Positions 59,421 to 64,000 of a stretch of DNA of 64,000 bases are shown in pieces. Both the position numbers and the translations under genes were made by a program. The notes beneath the pieces are model-generated. The model searched no databases and was not told where the DNA came from. It worked only from the letters and a program-made list of their open reading frames with translations. Positions within the stretch are counted from its first letter, which is position 1. The number at the start of each line of letters is the position of its first letter. This DNA comes from Montifringilla adamsi (taxonomy: Eukaryota; Chordata; Aves; Passeriformes; Passeridae), in the NCBI GenBank assembly GCA_017590115.1, contig JAGGNK010006113.1, positions 124,001-188,000 of the forward strand, given 5' to 3'.

Positions 59421-60379
59421 GTGGTTCTCCATCCATCTCATGGGCCATAAATTTGTCTTCTCTGGATCAGCAGCTCTTCACATGATTTTCTCTGAGCTGT
59501 CACATCATCTCTTGGAGGCTTTCAGACCCTGGCATTGCTCTTCGTTCTCTTTCATGCACCTTCTGACATCCCCCAACACCCTTTTTGGAAGGGACCAAGA
59601 GATCCAAGGCCAGTCTCATGTGAAGTCTGAATTCTGTATTCTCCCCTCTACGTGCTGCTCGTATTTCCAAGATCTGCATTATTGAGTTGTTCTGTTTATC
59701 CACTGTCACCGAGAAAAATGCCTTATTTATGATGTGTACAAATAATGACAAATTCCCAGACTCCAACAACCAGTTCTGCATTCTCCTAGAAAGTATTAAT
59801 TTAGCTTGACAAAATCTATTTTCCATAAGTTGATTGCTATTAATGCCTCTGTTTTAATGAGCGTGCTATTATTCAATTATAATCATAATATTACCCACAA
59901 TCCCTAAATTTTTGGATCCCATTTCAGATGGATATTGTGCCTAAGACAGATGTGAGGCTGCTGTGCTTACACACACATGCTCCTCTCTCCAGATTTGGGG
60001 AACTCTTCCACTTTTCATTTCCTAAAGAGCAATGATCCCAAATTAGTCTTAACCTGCTCTTTTAAAACCCTCGCGTTCCAAATTGCTCTGTCTTGTTTCT
60101 CTTGCACACATCTCACTTTGCTGGATGATGTATAGCAGGTTTTCCAGCTGCTGGTGTAATGAAAAGTATTTCATTAGGCTGGGATGTGGATTAAGGAACC
60201 AGGCTCGCTTCCAATTACAGAATACAGGCGTTTATTGAAATTCCTGCATTATTATAAATAAATCTGTCATTTCGAGCTAGTAACAAACCAATACCATCAG
60301 GATTTCTTATGGGTTTAGTAGACTCTGAATTTTGCTTTTTATTCATCTTTCCTGGTCTGAAGAATAAAATTCCTCCACT

Positions 60380-60535
60380 TTTCCTTTTTTTTTTTTTTTC
60401 TCTTGTATTTTTCAAGCTTTTACTTTCCCTCTATAACAGACTGTTGTGTTGTTTTTTGGTGTTTTTGTTTTTTGTTTTTTTCTTTTTTAGATATTGATGC
60501 ATTTGCCTTGTGGGGTTTTTTTTGTTTGTTTGTTA
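60380..60535. repeat. T-rich low-complexity region
   Basis: A succession of T runs with C or G interruptions ('gttttttggtgtttttgttt', 'ggttttttttgtttgtttgt'). Confidence 0.85.
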
Positions 60536-60611
60536 GCTGAGGGTTCTTTAGTGCTCTTTTTCATTTATGGGTTTGAGGATATCTAGAAAGCTGCTTTTAA
60601 AAGGCTCCTAA

Positions 60612-61045
60612 TTATAGAATTTTGGAATCATAGAATGGTTTTGGAAGATCATCTTTTTCCAGCCTCCTGCCATGGGCACGGACACCTTCCACTAAACCAT
60701 ACTACTCAATGTCTTATCCAACCTGGCCTTGGACACTTTCATGGATGGGGCACCCACAATTTCTCTGGAAAACTGGTGTCACCACCTTTCTGCTCTCACA
60801 GGGAAGAATTTCTTCCCAATATCCCATCTCACCCTGTTCTCTGGCAGTTTAAAGCCATTCCCTGTGTCCTGTCTCTCCATCCCTTGTCCAAAGTCCCTCT
60901 CCAGCTCTCCTGGAGCTCCTTCGGGCTCTGGAAAGGGCTCTGAGATCTCCCAGGAGCCTTGTCTTCGCCAGATTAAACAACCCCAGGTCTTCCAGCCTGT
61001 CCTTTCATCCTTAACTCTACCCTCAGCTTTTTTCTGTTTAAGCAG
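60612..61045 (-). mobile_element. CR1 LINE fragment, about 430 bp
   Basis: Reverse-complement CR1: 'ggaatcatagaatggttttg', 'catgggcacggacaccttcc', 'ccaacctggccttggacact' and 'cagggaagaatttcttccca', ending near 'aaacaaccccaggtcttcca'. Confidence 0.92.
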
Positions 61046-61283
61046 CCTTTCCCAACAAATAGAAATGCTTAAATCTCCCATTTTTGGAGCATCAAATTTG
61101 TGTACGTTGCCACACACAGACACCCCCTGCCCCAAGGAACCTGAGCTCTCTTCAAATGTGGGAATACATTTGCCCTCACATCACTTCCAATCCCAAAGCC
61201 CAGCTTTACTCATTTACCAGCTTTCAAAGTAGACTAGGACAGATCTGGGCCATACATCAACAGAAGTAACCTCATCCAAAAGG

Positions 61284-61306
61284 AAAAAAAAAAAAAAAAA
61301 AAAAAA
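61284..61306. repeat. Poly(A) tract
   Basis: About 23 uninterrupted A on the plus strand. Confidence 0.93.
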
Positions 61307-62078
61307 GAAGGTAAAATAAATCAGAAAACCAACAAGAACAGCAAACCCCAGGGAAAGTATCAGAAAACAAATAACACTCCCCAGATGCTGTGCCTGGTCT
61401 CACACTCCCATGGCAGAAAAGCTGACAGAACAGCACTGAATGCAGTATCAGGATAAAATCTATCCAGGGCCAAAACCAAACTTGGCACAGCCTGAAATCC
61501 ATTTCTAGATGCACACAGAAAGTGCACAGCGATATTGAGGCAAGAAAAAAATTAAAAATTAAAATAACCACCTTTTGCTCTTCAAAGACCTGGTCTGATG
61601 CCTGCTGATTTATCCTGTTGGACTCAAAGAAAGCAACTGGATCAAAGCCATCCAGTTCTTGCTTTAAAAGCTGCTATATATCACATAAAGGATGGGTGAT
61701 GTGGATGTGCTGAGTCAGGAGCTTGGTGTAAATCACCTCAGAATAAGTCCAGCTACATCTTTTAATGGGAAACGAAAACCTGGCCTTCATTACTACCAGT
61801 GATTATTAATTAATTAGTCATTAACAGTCATTAAACCACTCAAATGCTCCAAGGAGCACGTCCATTCCTCTGGTTTTAATATCCTCAGAAGAATAACTTT
61901 TCTTTCATCCTTTCCTTCCTCATTGCAGATCTCCCTAATTACCTCTTCTCGTCGCCCTGCAACCCTTTGGATACGAACACCTCTGCACCCTTTGGGGATG
62001 GAGCTTGGAGATGGCTTTGGAGGTAGGAGGATGAGGCAGAAGAGCCATGAGCCTCCTTTCACTGATTCCCAGCATGAA

Positions 62079-62600
62079 TATAGAATCCTGGAATGGTTTG
62101 GGCTGGAAGGGATCTTAAAGATCACCTCATTCCAACCCCCTGCCATGGGCAGGGACACCTTCCACTATCCCAGGTCGCTCCAAGCCCCATCCAACCTGGC
62201 CTTGGATAATTCCAGGAATGGGGCAGCTTCTCTGGACAATCTGTGCAAGGGCCTTACCACCCTCACAGGGGTGAATTTCATCCTTGTATCTGGTCTGAAT
62301 CTCCTCTCTTTCAGTTTAGATCATTTCCCCTTACCCTGTCACTCCATTCCCTTGTCCCAAGTCTCTCTCCAGCTTTCCTGGAGCCCCTTCAGGCAATGGG
62401 GCTCCATCCCTTGGAGCATTTCCATGGCCTCCTCTGGACTCATCCAGCAGCTCCAGTCCTTCTGATGTTGGAAGTCCCAGAGTTGGATTTGTTCTTCCAG
62501 TTGAGGTCTCACAATAATTCCTTGAGATTTTGGGTTGTCCCATTCATGGTTTGTGGCTGTTTGAGCCTGTCCAGCATCACCTGCTGCAGGTCCCACACTC
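62079..62600 (-). mobile_element. CR1 LINE fragment, about 520 bp
   Basis: Reverse-complement CR1: 'tagaatcctggaatggtttg', 'ggctggaagggatcttaaag', 'ccaaccccctgccatgggca', 'ccaacctggccttggataat' and, farther in, 'agctttcctggagccccttc' and 'agttgaggtctcacaataat'. It is one of the longer copies here and has no intact frame. Confidence 0.93.
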
Positions 62601-64000
62601 AGTACCATTAAGAGAGATCTAATGGGATTTCTCCAAGGTCCAGGGAAACACATCTGAGGGAGTTTGGGTCTTGCTGGTTGCAGATACCTGCCCAGATAGT
62701 GCTTGGTTCAACCATTAAGTATTACCAAATGCCTCATAGTTCAGTGCAGATTTGAAATCCTTAAACTCAAATTTCAAAATTCAATCACTGGATTTTGCCA
62801 TCTAAAGATTATTCCACTGGCAGCAATTCAAATTACAAAGCAGATAGATTGAAAAAGGGCATGTTTCACATTTGAATGCAAAATTCATTCACTGTGGGCC
62901 TGATGAAAAGCTCAGGAAGACAATGGGCTATTAATGAACAGGTCCATAAGGGCAGGAACATTTGTGTGTTCGTGTGTGCCTGCCTGTAGGTTCAGGTTTC
63001 ATTTGTAAAGCAGTAGAAAAGCCTTTGATTCTGCCAAAAAATACACTGGGTTTGTGCTGGGAAATCTGTCTCAAAGCTCAGAGGTAAAGAAAAAGAGCAG
63101 AATTTGAGTTCTTCACAAATATTGAAACCAGGTACGCTAATAAGGGAGCGGAATTATTTCCAGGCGGTCTCCAGAGTGGAGGCAAGAAAGAGGAAACTCT
63201 ACTAAAGGGAAAACGTGGGCAGAATATTAGAGGAGAGTGTAGTCAGAGTGATTACAACCCAGTCAAAAAGGAATTGTAGAAATCCCCAAACCAGACTGGC
63301 GTAAAAAACATTGTATGGGGAGGGTGAGCAGGGAACCTGACAAGTTGGTTCTGTCTCTAACGTCCGTGGTCAGATTTATCTCCGGTGTAATTCCAATGAT
63401 GCTGCACAGGAAAATGTCTCACCATATGTTACAACATGACTCTGAACATCATTTGAGCACTTGATGGGGAAAAGCAATTAAGCACTGTCTTGTAGATTTA
63501 AACAGGAGCTAAGCACATGCTTAAGGACTTTCTCAAACAGAAATGCTGCTCTGAACAGGAATTTGCACAAATGGAATGCTTCTTTTGTGGGAAAAGCCAC
63601 GGAGCAGAGAGAGTTTTTAAAATTAGGGTAGATGTTTGAGATCTGAGAAATGCAAGGAATCTCCAGACGTTTTTTCCAACCCAACCAACTCCGTGGTTCT
63701 CTGTTCTTGTTTCACGTGGGCCATTCCCCCTTTTCCAACCAGGCGAGTGCTTGGCACGGGTCCAGCTGGCAGATTGATTATTAATTTGGAGAACAAGCCA
63801 GAGATGAAGTCAAAGTTAATCCCTTTTGTGGGATTCCCAAAAGCAATTTTCATTTCCAGCCAAAGGCTGCCCCAAAGCGCCTTTCAGACACTTTGGCTCT
63901 GCACAATAGCCCGGGACACAAAAAAACCCCGGCAATCATATTTCTGCAAAAAGTGTGTCAGAGTCGCTGTTTGTGCAGGACCTCAGGGCTGAATTAAAGA

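Larger units (their letters stand above)
56838..64000 (-). other. ADGRB1: ADGRB1 intron upstream of the GPS exon (partial)
   Basis: Intron sequence leading away from the GPS exon. It starts inside the CpG island, continues through the 42-bp minisatellite (57105-57780, decaying to about 58050), then unique DNA (58050-59100), T-rich tracts, three CR1 fragments and AT-rich unique DNA at 59480-60380 and 62650-64000. I looked on the minus strand for the preceding GAIN exon (expected to end near a C-V-L-W-D-E-type motif) and did not find it. A possible CR1 tail remnant near 63662-63700 is too short to call. Confidence 0.7.

Noticed and set aside
63662..63700. Possible CR1 3' tail ('ttttccaacccaaccaactc')
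   Set aside because: Only about 35 bp resemble the tail and there is no upstream CR1 sequence. It could be chance.
1..64000. tRNA, rRNA or other structured RNA genes, endogenous retroviral genes
   Set aside because: I looked for tRNA A/B-box patterns, long LTR pairs and retroviral-type frames and saw none that I could support.

Overview
This window is vertebrate, almost certainly avian, nuclear DNA. About 25 recognisable CR1 LINE fragments carry the 3'-end consensus typical of bird genomes. There are long low-complexity tracts, only short split exons, and no bacterial-type gene packing. One CR1 group, whose tail reads 'atcctgagttggaaggg', suggests a songbird or another neoavian, but that is an inference.

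The window holds one gene that I can support: ADGRB1 (brain-specific angiogenesis inhibitor 1, BAI1), an adhesion GPCR, on the minus strand. Eight coding exons run from high to low coordinates. They are GPS/end of GAIN (56696-56837), TM1 (36944-37047), ICL1-TM2-ECL1 (29464-29566), TM3-ICL2-start of TM4 (25098-25248), TM4-ECL2 (20496-20565), ECL2-TM5 (13482-13548), TM5-ICL3 (9821-9906) and an ICL3 cassette exon (4077-4175). All seven junctions between them are in phase, and the peptide is nearly colinear with mammalian BAI1 as I know it. The exons for TM6, TM7 and the cytoplasmic tail must lie below position 1. Those for the CUB/thrombospondin/hormone-receptor/GAIN ectodomain must lie above 64000. 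The window is therefore the middle of a long gene, and over 98% of it is intron.

Regions: 1-4076 is the intron after the cassette exon. 4176-37047 holds closely spaced transmembrane exons with CR1-rich introns, including a (AAAGG)n/(AAAAG)n pentanucleotide tract near 21.7-21.9 kb and a long decayed CR1 with reverse-transcriptase remnants at 31.4-33.1 kb. 37048-56695 is a large intron (about 19.6 kb). 55.85-57.06 kb is a GC- and CpG-dense island that surrounds the GPS exon. 57.1-58.05 kb is a 42-bp minisatellite beside the island. 58.05-64 kb is upstream intron with CR1 fragments and T-rich tracts.

The most interesting points are: (i) the intragenic CpG island, where an ATG-initiated frame runs without a stop into the GPS exon, which fits an internal promoter for an ectodomain-less receptor; (ii) the 99-nt frame-neutral cassette in the third intracellular loop, with a CxxC motif; (iii) the non-canonical Arg-Leu-Ser cleavage triplet followed by Ala in the tethered agonist; and (iv) the two structured tandem repeats. 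I found no wholly new gene system.
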